Assembly (NCBI GenBank): GCA_903854215.1
Contig: CAINVT010000033.1
Location: 1 to 39,560, forward strand
Reading direction: 5' to 3'
Length of the DNA: 39,560 bases
Origin: an uncultured bacterium
GTDB lineage: Bacteria; Patescibacteriota; Minisyncoccia; Phycocordibacterales; UBA2100
This document shows positions 33,901 to 39,026 of the stretch, in pieces (the first letter of the stretch is position 1; the number at the start of each line of letters is the position of its first letter). Position numbers and translations under genes: made by a program. The notes beneath the pieces were generated by a model. That model was given only the letters and a program-made list of their open reading frames with translations, searched no databases and was not told where the DNA came from.

Positions 33901-34390
33901 TCGATGGCTGCGCGGCGGGCGCGGTCACTGAGGGGGTGGGGCCGCCAACGTTGTCAGGCGACGGCAATGCGGAATTTTCAAACGTGTCCGCAGGCTTAGT
34001 CGATACCGGCGCCACAGAAGCAGGTTGTGCCGTTTGAGAATAATCAGCTTGGCCATTCGCGCCGATTGCTGCGGGCGGCGGCATGTACGAAGATAAGGGC
34101 TTGGTCAGCTGAGGCGCTTTGCCGCAGGCACTCGTATCATTGCAATGATTGGGTGCATCACATACCCCCGAGACAACGCACGAATCTTTAACTTCCGCGC
34201 ATGGTTTGTTGCGCATACATGGTTGACCATCCTGATGATTCGGATAATCGCATGAGTAGAGTCCTGCGGTGCATTGAGCATCAGCCGCATCTAGCGCATA
34301 AGCAGTGCTGATCATCGAGCATCCGGATATGGCAAGCGCGAAAAATGCACCGAATACGTACAGAAAAATCGTACCGCGTTTGCGGGTCAT
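21977..34390 (-). CDS. Giant multidomain surface lipoprotein (4137 aa)
   Basis: A single uninterrupted frame. Residues 1-24 are a signal peptide with lipobox ALAISGC (C24). An eight-Cys head spans 40-89. Pro/Ser/Thr linkers lead to helical region about 330-800, then six degenerate repeats (about 870-1516), an Ala/Pro/Thr linker, and an ADP-ribosyltransferase-like segment (about 1960-2110; R1995, S2012, E2069). A hydrophobic stretch lies near 2180. Residues about 2415-2570 form a phage-muramidase-like domain (NRGYNFGNIR, then CSIGGFVCFNSAQNGARAYF). An unrecognised domain (about 3215-3530) includes YGKGYGEESITLPFEIQQ. Hydrophobic segments near 3600-3640 and 3815-3850 surround a Gly-rich linker, and two Ig-like domains (3964-4137; NLSWTSVNASICTV) end the chain. 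TATTAT lies 11 nt before the ATG. The protein is probably membrane-anchored and extracellular; function unknown, adhesion, wall processing or toxin delivery are possible. Confidence 0.85.
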   Translation of the reverse strand: MTRKRGTIFLYVFGAFFALAISGCSMISTAYALDAADAQCTAGLYSCDYPNHQDGQPCMRNKPCAEVKDSCVVSGVCDAPNHCNDTSACGKAPQLTKPLSSYMPPPAAIGANGQADYSQTAQPASVAPVSTKPADTFENSALPSPDNVGGPTPSVTAPAAQPSIPFSPDALSPNPTYTPPNGQGVNLTNDTIQQVSQLSPPNTDAPNSRGITPSPTPTDAPSTFGSGAPTPSVSANTEACSWGCALAKTESSVVSALKTAGNWVASVVSTISPDTSDAQNLNLTSPHSSSLETDPQLSVQNGTNAAADAFAKQQQLGDVINKDTLVLNTDVRTRDYINSSPWATPSGIIGPNTTFPLSLDANAYDTNNQTYQITGGFGQSKADLFSSNANLLGGTSATVDTSGMSSDWKNYYASFNSAYVFDGYQYDPKTGSLTATYWSPPATGADLEAMKYATDANTYNQNVNALNTFSSPSNVALVKYGAAITAEDTLIATDQSAIDVLKSQKAAMAGLSTDVVDAQINHLQSEIDASAARKDTYGAAAEYIVKNYQGADAMAQALAAPATTPQIAAEQSAMTGNMSAAVIAKATLPEVTAGASPSIVNTATIMQSNISDDYSAASKVNTDDLIRNAQSYAANINNGTPLPADQQKAINAMTGNQTGTDAAYTWVANKLAAPGAVLSYMGDPFAKAIWNSTVMLPSTAFDQGLLTFNGPTTPTQWANATVQTDLQNFTARTEAGANTALNMLVVGSAAKSVLSNGFPILGSDIAPAVYNDARLAVVNELSLAPETVATRETVGITSVAGGVLPPVEPIILDAVQGTNGAFSVAAATTPEAIAATPPAVSVATAAENVSEVPAAAASTPTATLQTAQAAEYAKVGDTYYRVSGGTFIPATNAEVTALVAKEVPTIAATAVIADSKLSAVFAADNAQADALTKINTYQTQGQPVVTASTPSQLTDSLAAGVKAEVIPAEGIARADLSSTPQFYNYSIKDGTVSLSPITDSAVIDKIQSAGLSEVAASQVSVDANAVKTAATNAVAAEVQAGQLAKIDTYNGGVVTGSTVQELSQAARSGGALDVGYAATVDRSGSITGVYEYDALNGAVTQIADSNGAIADALQAKGLSQITASDVVAQTDAMTAAQTAADTAAARANEVSAAKVYSGDVVTGSTMQDLNKAVASGGTADAQYAAIIDGKGNITGVYKIDSGSQSLVSIKDADGAVADALAVNPQIEAAQVVADAQSTAALQKALDAEQRAVSDMTANTAAVTAAKEYSGAVLSGGDVAGLQQAAKSGGAFGVRYGIVVDQSSLADFFAVDSETGAVSFTATPADIKASAGSVYEIGTDGSLTPITNSNVIATITAGENPLLTVGEALSNAQDLKNGVAALNHADALAAAREYTGPILNASDITQVSQARGATLLDDSAGSASEAQYAKLSNDPSARYAQIDPTTGTITPITNPEIVQALDQVAATNPAVNASQAIVDAQKSLADTITANQLKAIDNYKGVIVTADNLGELKSALNGETSVKPQLGNGGSYSGSGGPLPSSPAPTSAGSASSVTTEAARGAEPLVMERTVMENPFTNMRVAPAETPFPTIAEKVDSMSSAALAYADPTITFAQDTAIRELDAAEAVRAESIPADVSVDTAHEISVAADANVTAALQNLDARGLQQLLTGAIIASSNGATVALPLTGAIASVSHDIVATVEIPTVAASTNVGIAAANDNNNPVPVASAAPVPSVSANPTAPIEVPVNTNPFNSAPASNDAWNEAQKQIDAFNKMVLATIGQWPSTSNHAAASVSDLSAKGPVGPTAGATAPAMVQSPTPSIVQQTPQPVAVANNPAPVTTQPAAPQTTNQVSPTPAPIAAAPAPEVATVAPAPAPAASAAPSSETAPSVARAGAAPANPLPTPTLVQAIAAKIAAVTAPIVSLLTGKTTLTPTMTVSPTPSATPPLTVNVAFTQLSLPADSPILSAETIPAQALTPDVIDAIKGEQVPEGYTYLYRGIDQPYAVPESDQQFTSSPDGALFFLRNNPNGTLIRIAVPNEDANPFSSPYAISRYGPLTPDVLQYPYSWFTSEVPIWRSPEFQAMIDAMIAGAPDAESLRDAYLKANPNYVPRNKRIQNVSGVIPVLTATTPITAPAPAASPTVSPAPQSTSPITRALAPFGLALSLFLGVPIVNLPSNLSPISSAEAAPAVQGPTAIASMNAAQAQISGAAARATAAYNGSDYDGALVNGIAALQATEKLASIAARVPDTSGNLGTSATSIISRANQYIGTLQGALTNYRETKSIFSLMGLASMKPKTDQLATDMNQLVAEAKAKAAAAPAPVVAPPAVIKEATRTLAGPAAAPTTVPVKVATVSTPAPAPAASQTPTPAPASAPAPSAAKIPIPAATPAATPAPPNKIAVTSAPTAASAPTKPLSAAAQQLINRGYNFGNIRQYALYNWQGTINCSIGGFVCFNSAQNGARAYFMNVFAHFQRGATTWETILAGTPTLAGLSPRSNGNDPESMARTISAAAGLQGPNATINIYDETQMVNAMNENSRREFSAAATEVTDIPTLVAAYRAAVTSLFGDTALAAITDMENVASDAMVATTPLTVVAGLPAQRVTIQASYPPANSAASTRSATPAVRLVTPFSFVAAVPQPGFVIDLKVAGVQFNKGLSFTASVPAPVQVAAATPAPSPAAPADAGVVTDSQILAALAHHKTRSLAPATVPAAGNVPVGAVNQTPAPTVAAVVPQPSPSSVKVPILETPATASSQPAPEPTDTIVPNTEESVKFAQNQLTPTLPEVPAVASVPVPAAAAPQTARATVSPVPSPAIAWFEASNPAQTPSPWKYVAFTPEGIRMQEPEAVLEKSSAMTTANSPTQLVPWSDANNSLTYATTYTPAPQIYLDNNPEAIPSGVQNFNTVKGPDGVYHVILGDVSNVAPSGVTANETNNAPSVTASPSPKAPAALPATENAPLPQLTTSNQKPSWLAVTGPNVTALPQLTTSYQTPPSPLALAGPDTSLLRLPAPTSDTSGSQLSGIDLSSIYEPTETELVQSSLLNMVPPSPDSYTDPKTSTRYEIPKKSDVYKTAAVDALIARLDLFRAEQQVEAADSRSVKNWNLLSSAERQSLLVQDPVVSAALKYYEELQGQNDRLAVSLTDNVPANLAQSSVSGVPLPKNVLTNPFTPSQSQLTESLLLNIRPQQVDFSKIVVAPSTQTTRVEPAVQLSNQPLVHVQLEKLSPEEGEQILEATRIYGDPLLDTYLSTDDLRQRGLTPTQSVDVAGVSVAFSPVYDLGDGYVAVVAYVNKDGYFITAQSYYRSNSQGVWRYLPDYEANPAGEVTLYGKGYGEESITLPFEIQQALSEISQAGTPVLKFDNPEFVFAGTTEVRGKETSRHYDYYQQVDANPILLDGDFYAMQGKTAPQDMVLTHDQSPDFSRLVTSWKQETTLYGTVSVEVFPSNNGEFVYMFNTALDGRVWIGGIGYLGDVQPTGLTQSWVSGGDLTTPAYEYKTQTTDQTGGYGNDSMRKNSYVDMYQNYLSKIPVIQQYVAARTAREQASQSVTAPVVAPVSSSAVAPILAVLKVETVPEVKPLESPTSEATTPAAPTTNSIWNNTTLFVRVLRGAVFPASTVFRNVAVNVVTFSVAHSVAGPFGTLVWPILNTGYRSLLNGSYRADVLDLATRVRGVLQGTNATAPATETSAPAPQVAPTPAATEPVSEPTPAAGQTVETPPVATASVTEPTPAAGSSKNEEASPVTPVPLQPSPSVRTAPQPVASTPIPVVVPVSTPTPTPTLGGGGTGGTPPIPPTPPGGGGSGGGGSGGSSNGGSGIARSVAKVATGVCTGGIIRFGICSAIGYGAYSWVSNLWNGLWAPSNTQLTQSNHPSPTPTPTPTPAPIPAPAPNPPKLPVPPVAKPPVVQPEKTPTKAPSSKNPAEAAPKTAPAPQTAPSTQQPTAPAMQLPQSSAQQPTPSPLSQPMLTPLGTPQLSCSPTSVTMPTTVPISIQWSCLSGTPVSSGFSTNGLSYGTTWVSVPSNASGVLQFSLSCISGMQQTAPVMCYVSIVPPASAPKSATSTTAMNPTVALIANPAHIASGGTVNLSWTSVNASICTVNDPSGTQIGSQATSSTAKSPVLTATTIFTAVCTDPIGQKVIATTTVSVP
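29840..31785 (-). repeat. Six degenerate repeats within the giant lipoprotein
   Basis: Successive units of roughly 90-120 residues start with a strand such as EYAKVGDTYYRV, GYAATVDRSGSITGVYEYD, QYAAIIDGKGNITGVYKID or RYAQIDPTTGTITPITN. An Ala-rich helix follows, and units end with YxGxVxTGSTxxEL or a variant (YNGGVVTGSTVQEL, YSGDVVTGSTMQDL, YKGVIVTADNLGEL). Unit boundaries are approximate. DNA identity between units is low, so the duplication is old. Confidence 0.7.
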
Positions 34391-34488
34391 ATTGTTGCTT
34401 CATAATACCAGAGAAATGCACGTCAAATGCCTATAAATCAGCACTTCTGAGGATTACTTAGGGCGAATATCGGGGGCGTAGCGCATAC

Positions 34489-34523
34489 CAAAATCACCAC
34501 TACCTATCGTAGTGGTGATTTTG
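34489..34523 (-). terminator. Strong hairpin terminator after groEL (possibly bidirectional)
   Basis: A perfect 15-bp stem (34489-34503 and 34509-34523; CACCACTAC/GTAGTGGTG flanked by AAAAT/ATTTT) with a 5-nt loop, 52 bp downstream of the groEL stop. The A/T ends of the stem provide a short U-run on either strand. It separates groESL from the giant gene. Confidence 0.8.
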
Positions 34524-34575
34524 ATTGAACTGACCCGGAAAATTCAGATCTGCGCGGTGCGAGTCTTTGTCAAAA

Positions 34576-36225
34576 CTAGTCCATGTCCCCCATGCCCGGC
34601 ATTCCGCCGCCAGCAGAGGCTTTCTTTTCTTCTGGAATATCGGCGACCGCCGCTTCGGTCGTCAGAAGTACCGCTGCTGCTGAAGCCGCGTTCTCGATGC
34701 ACGAGCGCGTGACTTTCACCGGATCGATGATGCCCGCTTCGAACATGTCGACGATCGTCGGTTCGACGGTGTCTTTGGAAGCGTCGTAACCGTAGGCACC
34801 TCCCTTCGCGGCAATATCGCGCAGGATCACCTGTCCGTCTTCGCGTCCCGCATTCAACGCGATCTGCAAGAGCGGCGCACCGAGTGCTGATATGAGCACA
34901 CGATAGCCGACGGAGAATTCGTCGTGCGCATCATCTGCAACTTTCTTCGAAAGCTTATGCGCGACTTTTGCCAAGGCAGCACCGCCGCCCGGCACGATTC
35001 CCTCTGCGATTGCGGCTTTGGTCGCATTGACTGCATCCTCGATCTTATCTTTGAGATATTTCATCTCGGTCTCCGTCGCGGCACCGACTTTGATGACGGC
35101 GACACCACCGGTCAGCTTCGCGATACGCTCGTTCAGCTTCTCCTTGTCGAACTTCGACGTAGTGTTCTCGAGCTGTGCCCGCAGCGATGCGGCGCGCTTG
35201 TCGATGTCAGATTTCTTTCCTTTGCCGCCGACGATCACCGTCGAATCCTTCGTCGCGACAATGCGTGAGGCACGTCCGAGCACGGACAGATCCGCATTCT
35301 CGAGCTTCAATCCGAGGTCTTCGGAGATGACCTGTCCGCCGACAAGAATCGCGATATCGGCAAGTATTTCCTTCTTGCGATCACCGTATCCCGGGGCCTT
35401 GATCGCGAGCACATTGAAGATACCGCGCAGCTTGTTGACGACGAACGTCGCCAGTGCTTCGCTGTCGACATCGTCCGCGATAATGACAAGATCCTTCTTG
35501 CCGGACTGCGCGACTTTTTCAAGAAGCGGCAGAATATCTTTGACCGTCGAGATTTTTTTGTCAGTGATGAGGATCGGCACATCTTTCGCCTCGGCCTCCA
35601 TGCGCTCACTGTTGGTGATCATGTAGGCAGATACATAGCCCTTGTCGAATTCCATTCCTTCCACGAATTCCGATTCGATGCCGAACGATTGTGATTCCTC
35701 CACGGTGACGACGCCGTCCTTACCGACTTTCTCCACGATGTCAGCGATCGTCGTCCCGAGTTCTTCGCTCTCGGCCGAGATCGTCGCGACTTGCCGGATG
35801 TCGGTCTTACCTTTGACCGGCTTTGCCATTTTCTTGAGCTCTTCGACAGTATCTTTCGCAGCAGCCTCGATACCGCGGCGCACCATCATACTATTGGCAC
35901 CGAGTGCGGTGCGCTTGAGGCCTTCGTGAATGATCGCTTGTGCAAGGACGACGGCGGTCGTCGTGCCGTCACCTGCTTTGTCGTTGGTCTTGGTCGCGAC
36001 TTCCTTCATGATCGACGCGCCCATGTTCTCGAACTTGTCGGCGAGCGTTATTTCCTTCGCGATCGAGACGCCGTCGTTGGTGATGGTCGGCGAGCCCCAC
36101 GACTTGTCGAGGGCGACATTGCGGCCGCGCGGACCGATGGTGACCTTCACCGCACCGGCAACGATATCAACGCCGCGCTTGAGGGCCGAGCGGACTTCTG
36201 CATCAAAAATTACTTGTTTTGCCAT
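34576..36225 (-). CDS. groEL: Chaperonin GroEL (Hsp60)
   Basis: 549 residues. Cytosolic ATP-dependent folding chamber. Equatorial motifs: [20 protein letters not shown] (about 28-47, phosphate loop) and [15 protein letters not shown] (85-99; catalytic Asp in GDGTT). The late equatorial [10 protein letters not shown] segment is intact. The C-terminus ends [11 protein letters not shown], the usual disordered GGM tail in shortened form. Length is the family norm. Downstream partner of groES in the same transcript. No SD precedes the ATG; instead a CTAG heptad array lies there. Confidence 0.98.
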   Translation of the reverse strand: MAKQVIFDAEVRSALKRGVDIVAGAVKVTIGPRGRNVALDKSWGSPTITNDGVSIAKEITLADKFENMGASIMKEVATKTNDKAGDGTTTAVVLAQAIIHEGLKRTALGANSMMVRRGIEAAAKDTVEELKKMAKPVKGKTDIRQVATISAESEELGTTIADIVEKVGKDGVVTVEESQSFGIESEFVEGMEFDKGYVSAYMITNSERMEAEAKDVPILITDKKISTVKDILPLLEKVAQSGKKDLVIIADDVDSEALATFVVNKLRGIFNVLAIKAPGYGDRKKEILADIAILVGGQVISEDLGLKLENADLSVLGRASRIVATKDSTVIVGGKGKKSDIDKRAASLRAQLENTTSKFDKEKLNERIAKLTGGVAVIKVGAATETEMKYLKDKIEDAVNATKAAIAEGIVPGGGAALAKVAHKLSKKVADDAHDEFSVGYRVLISALGAPLLQIALNAGREDGQVILRDIAAKGGAYGYDASKDTVEPTIVDMFEAGIIDPVKVTRSCIENAASAAAVLLTTEAAVADIPEEKKASAGGGMPGMGDMD

Positions 36226-36230
36226 AAGAA

Positions 36231-36265
36231 TTAGCTTCTAGCTGCTAGGTTCTAGCTTCTAGGAA
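36231..36265. repeat. CTAG heptad tandem repeat between groES and groEL
   Basis: Four CTAG tetramers occur at exactly 7-nt steps (36238, 36245, 36252, 36259), preceded in the same phase by TTAG at 36231. That makes five heptads of the form (C/T)TAGNNN. They fill most of the gap between the two genes, just before the groEL start on the minus strand. CTAG is generally rare in bacterial DNA. Confidence 0.8.
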
Positions 36266-36270
36266 ATTAG

Positions 36271-36627
36271 TTATTTTATAATTGCAAGAACACCCGATTC
36301 AGAAACGATGTAATACTCCACATCATCGATCTTCACCTCGTCGAATCCGTATTTGGAGAACATGACGGTATCACCTACTTTGATACTCATCGACAAGACA
36401 TCGCCACGTTCATTACGCTTGCCTTCGCCTACTGCAACGACTATACCGCGCTCCGGTTTCTCCTTGCGTGCCGTGTCGGGAATGATGATGCCCGACGGAG
36501 ATCGCTCATCCATCGCTTCTTCCGGCTTCACGACGATGCGATCGCCCAATGGCTGCACCTTGAATGCGCTCTTAGGCGTCGTCGGACGAGCACTGCTCTT
36601 CTTAGAAACTTTTGATTTCTTTTTCAT
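36271..36627 (-). CDS. groES: Co-chaperonin GroES with basic N-terminal extension
   Basis: 118 residues against about 95 in the family. Residues 1-20 (MKKKSKVSKKSSARPTTPKS) are an extra Lys/Ser-rich segment. The GroES core then begins FKVQPLGDRIVVKPEEA, with the mobile loop SPSGIIIPDTARKEKPERG and the domain end MFSKYGFDEVKIDDVEYYIV. It caps the GroEL cavity. No alternative Met exists within the extension. The promoter lies at 36687-36715, and no CIRCE (HrcA) operator is visible. Confidence 0.97.
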   Translation of the reverse strand: MKKKSKVSKKSSARPTTPKSAFKVQPLGDRIVVKPEEAMDERSPSGIIIPDTARKEKPERGIVVAVGEGKRNERGDVLSMSIKVGDTVMFSKYGFDEVKIDDVEYYIVSESGVLAIIK

Positions 36628-36686
36628 ACAAAAATACTTGTAATTAGAACTAATAACGGGAATGCCACCGGAGTGGCGATGGCGTT

Positions 36687-36715
36687 ACTATAGAGGATTG
36701 GGCGATAAGTCTCAA
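36687..36715 (-). promoter_or_regulatory. Sigma70-type promoter of groES-groEL
   Basis: On the minus strand TTGAGA (36710-36715), 17-bp spacer, TATAGT (36687-36692). The predicted start is near 36680, leaving a leader of about 50 nt that contains a small hairpin GCCAC/GTGGC (36664-36677). No inverted repeat of the CIRCE type overlaps it. Confidence 0.7.
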
Positions 36716-36764
36716 CTTGACAATATATTCTTTATTATATGCAATAATCTGGCCATACCGCCAT

Positions 36765-36793
36765 TTGCACGACACTCCTTTCCGTGCTATCGT
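36765..36793 (+). promoter_or_regulatory. Promoter of secG (leaderless)
   Basis: TTGCAC (36765-36770), a 17-bp spacer ending in TGC (extended -10), then TATCGT (36788-36793). The ATG at 36802 is eight bases further, at the expected transcription start. This favours 36802 over the ATG at 36784, which lies within the spacer. Confidence 0.65.
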
Positions 36794-36801
36794 GGCTCTA
36801 C

Positions 36802-37035
36802 ATGGCAACAATCGCACACGTTCTCCCCTACGTGCAGATAATTCTCTCCGCACTCATCATTGTATCTGTCATAATGCAACGGACGGGGGCAAGCCTCGGC
36901 GGTGCATTCGGTGCAGACAATTTCGGTTCGGGTTTTCACACCCGACGCGGTTTGGAGAAAACACTCTTCTACGCAACCATCGTACTTGGTATACTGTTTG
37001 CGATTTCGGCATTGGTAAGCCTTCTTATAAGCTAA
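36802..37035 (+). CDS. secG: Preprotein translocase subunit SecG
   Basis: 77 residues from MATIAHVLPYV. Two membrane helices (about 5-24 and 52-74) flank the conserved cytoplasmic loop VIMQRTGASLGGAFGADNFG and HTRRGLEKTLFYAT, the SecG signature (MQ-x-x-K/R-G-x-x-L-x-x-x-F-G). SecG assists SecYEA-driven export, which the many exported proteins in this window depend on. It is divergent from groES and lies 54 bp upstream of the peptide-binding protein. Confidence 0.94.
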   Translation: MATIAHVLPYVQIILSALIIVSVIMQRTGASLGGAFGADNFGSGFHTRRGLEKTLFYATIVLGILFAISALVSLLIS

Positions 37036-37089
37036 TCTGCTTCCTGTCGTGCACGGTGCACGAATACACGGGACCAGTAAACATGCGGT

Positions 37090-38937
37090 ATGGATTCCTA
37101 TTCGGACCCCGACCATTCAGATAAAAAAAGCGTGCATCATGAAGACGTCGTTGTGACGCTCACTAAGACCCGCCGATTCGGACGTCTTTCGATACTTGAA
37201 GATCTCCTCTTCCGATTTTCACCGGCAGAGCGACTCGTTTTATATATTCTCTCTGCGGTACTTGCGATCAGCGTACTCATGATGATCACCTCCATTGATC
37301 GTGCAGCATCAGTCGATATCCCGACGCGCGGCGGATCGCTCGTCGAGGGTGAAGTCGGACCGGCACGTTTCATCAATCCGATTCTCACCCTTTCGCAACC
37401 GGATCAAGACATCGCTGCGCTCGTCTATTCGGGACTCATGCGCGAGCTTCCCAACGGTTCGTTCGTGCCGGATCTCGCATCCAGCTATACGATTTCTTCC
37501 GACGGTACGATCTATACATTTACGATCCGATCAAACGCGAAGTTCCAAGACGGTACGCCCGTGACTGCTGCTGATGTGGTATTCACGATCGCCGCCACGC
37601 AAAATTCCGATCTCAAGAGTCCGCAAGCGGCGAACTGGACAGGGGTCGTCGTCTCGAGCCCTGATGCGCACACTGTCGTATTCACACTGCCGCACGCCTA
37701 CGCACCGTTCATCGACAACACGACACTTGGCATCTTGCCCAAACATTTGTGGCAGAATGTCTCCGACGAAGAGTTTTTGTTCGACCCCCTGAATACGCAT
37801 CCGATCGGCAGCGGCCCGTATGAAGTTTCCTCCGTCGGGACCGACTCAACCGGTTCGGCAACACGATACGACCTCGTTCCGTTCAACAATTACATGCTCG
37901 GACGACCCTATCTCGGCAAGATCACTTTCCTCTTTTATGCGGACGATACATCAATGGAGAAGGCGTTCGATGCTGGCAAGATCGATGCAATGGCGGGGAT
38001 CTCTTCGGGTGATCTTTCATCGCTCTCCCGTCCTGATTCGAATATCGTACAAGCTCCCCTGCCGCGCGTCTTCGGAGTCTTCTTCAATCAAGGTCACAAT
38101 ACGGTTCTCGCAGATGCCAATGTCCGTGCCGCGCTGAACGCCGCCGTCGACAAGCAGCAGATCGTCGATTCCGTGCTCGACGGATACGGCGTGATGCTCG
38201 ATGGACCGATACCGCCGGATGTATTGGGAAATGCCGCATCTGCGACCGCGCTTCCGTTCGTCGCTACGCAGATCAAGACGACGAGCACCGCATCATCAAC
38301 GCCGGATGAGTCCTCATACGCAAGTGCCGCTCGTGCACTCTTGCAAAAAGGCGGCTGGAGTTTCAGCAGCACCGACAATATGTGGGAGAAAGGAAAAGAG
38401 AAATTATCATTCGTCCTTGCCACTGCCGATGAACCGGAGCTGGTGGCAACCGCCAACGCCGTCGCCCATTTCTGGAGCACGGCCGGCATCCACGCAACCG
38501 TTCAGATCTACCCGCTTTCCGAACTCAATACCGCAGTGATCCGCCCGCGCAATTATGATGCAGTTCTCTTCGGCGAGGTCGTGGGGCCGGAGCTCGATCT
38601 CTATGCATTCTGGCATTCATCCCAGCGTACCGATCCCGGCTTGAACCTCGCCATGTATGCCAACGAGACGACCGATGCGCTTCTTTCGCAGGCGCGTGCG
38701 ACGACTGACGCTGCGACGCGCGACGCGCTCTACACGAAGTTCGCTGCTGATGTCGAGAAGGACCAACCAGCGGTCTTCTTGTACGCGCCCGACTTTTTGT
38801 ATATAGTACCCTCGTCAATCAAAGGCATCACACTCGGAGCTTTGGCAACACCCGCCAATCGTTTTTCAGGTATCGACGACTGGTATACGCAAACACAAAG
38901 CGTATGGCGGGTCTTCGCGCAGAACGTGTCACGGTAA
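37090..38937 (+). CDS. Membrane-anchored extracellular peptide-binding protein (SBP_bac_5 family)
   Basis: 615 residues. The N-terminal 50 are cytoplasmic and charged, one membrane helix spans about 53-73 (LVLYILSAVLAISVLMMITS), and the rest is a class C solute-binding fold. Recognisable parts: GPARFINPILTLSQPDQDIA, LVYSGLMRELPNGSFVPDLA, FTIRSNAKFQDGTPVTAADV and FNQGHNTVLADANVRAALNA. It resembles DppA/OppA, which deliver oligopeptides to ABC importers. Usual members are lipoproteins or secreted; here an uncleaved anchor replaces the lipobox. No permease or ATPase gene is adjacent, so uptake partner and ligand are unknown. A Thr/Ser-rich insertion lies near 398-410. Confidence 0.88.
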   Translation: MDSYSDPDHSDKKSVHHEDVVVTLTKTRRFGRLSILEDLLFRFSPAERLVLYILSAVLAISVLMMITSIDRAASVDIPTRGGSLVEGEVGPARFINPILTLSQPDQDIAALVYSGLMRELPNGSFVPDLASSYTISSDGTIYTFTIRSNAKFQDGTPVTAADVVFTIAATQNSDLKSPQAANWTGVVVSSPDAHTVVFTLPHAYAPFIDNTTLGILPKHLWQNVSDEEFLFDPLNTHPIGSGPYEVSSVGTDSTGSATRYDLVPFNNYMLGRPYLGKITFLFYADDTSMEKAFDAGKIDAMAGISSGDLSSLSRPDSNIVQAPLPRVFGVFFNQGHNTVLADANVRAALNAAVDKQQIVDSVLDGYGVMLDGPIPPDVLGNAASATALPFVATQIKTTSTASSTPDESSYASAARALLQKGGWSFSSTDNMWEKGKEKLSFVLATADEPELVATANAVAHFWSTAGIHATVQIYPLSELNTAVIRPRNYDAVLFGEVVGPELDLYAFWHSSQRTDPGLNLAMYANETTDALLSQARATTDAATRDALYTKFAADVEKDQPAVFLYAPDFLYIVPSSIKGITLGALATPANRFSGIDDWYTQTQSVWRVFAQNVSR

Positions 38938-39026
38938 CAGATCAATCTTAGTACTATTTATTATTAGTAGCCATTAACAAATCACGGATCATTCGATCCG
39001 GATCAACAACATAATCAGCAATCAGT

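Noticed and set aside
21977-34390. Giant frame as an assembly artefact or several genes fused
   Set aside because: Composition, linkers and motifs are consistent with one chain. The signal peptide occurs only at the start, and I saw no internal promoter or SD plus signal sequence. Read-level proof is still lacking.
36640-36800. Possible CIRCE operator upstream of groES
   Set aside because: I looked for TTAGCACTC-N9-GAGTGCTAA; only a short GCCAC/GTGGC hairpin is present.
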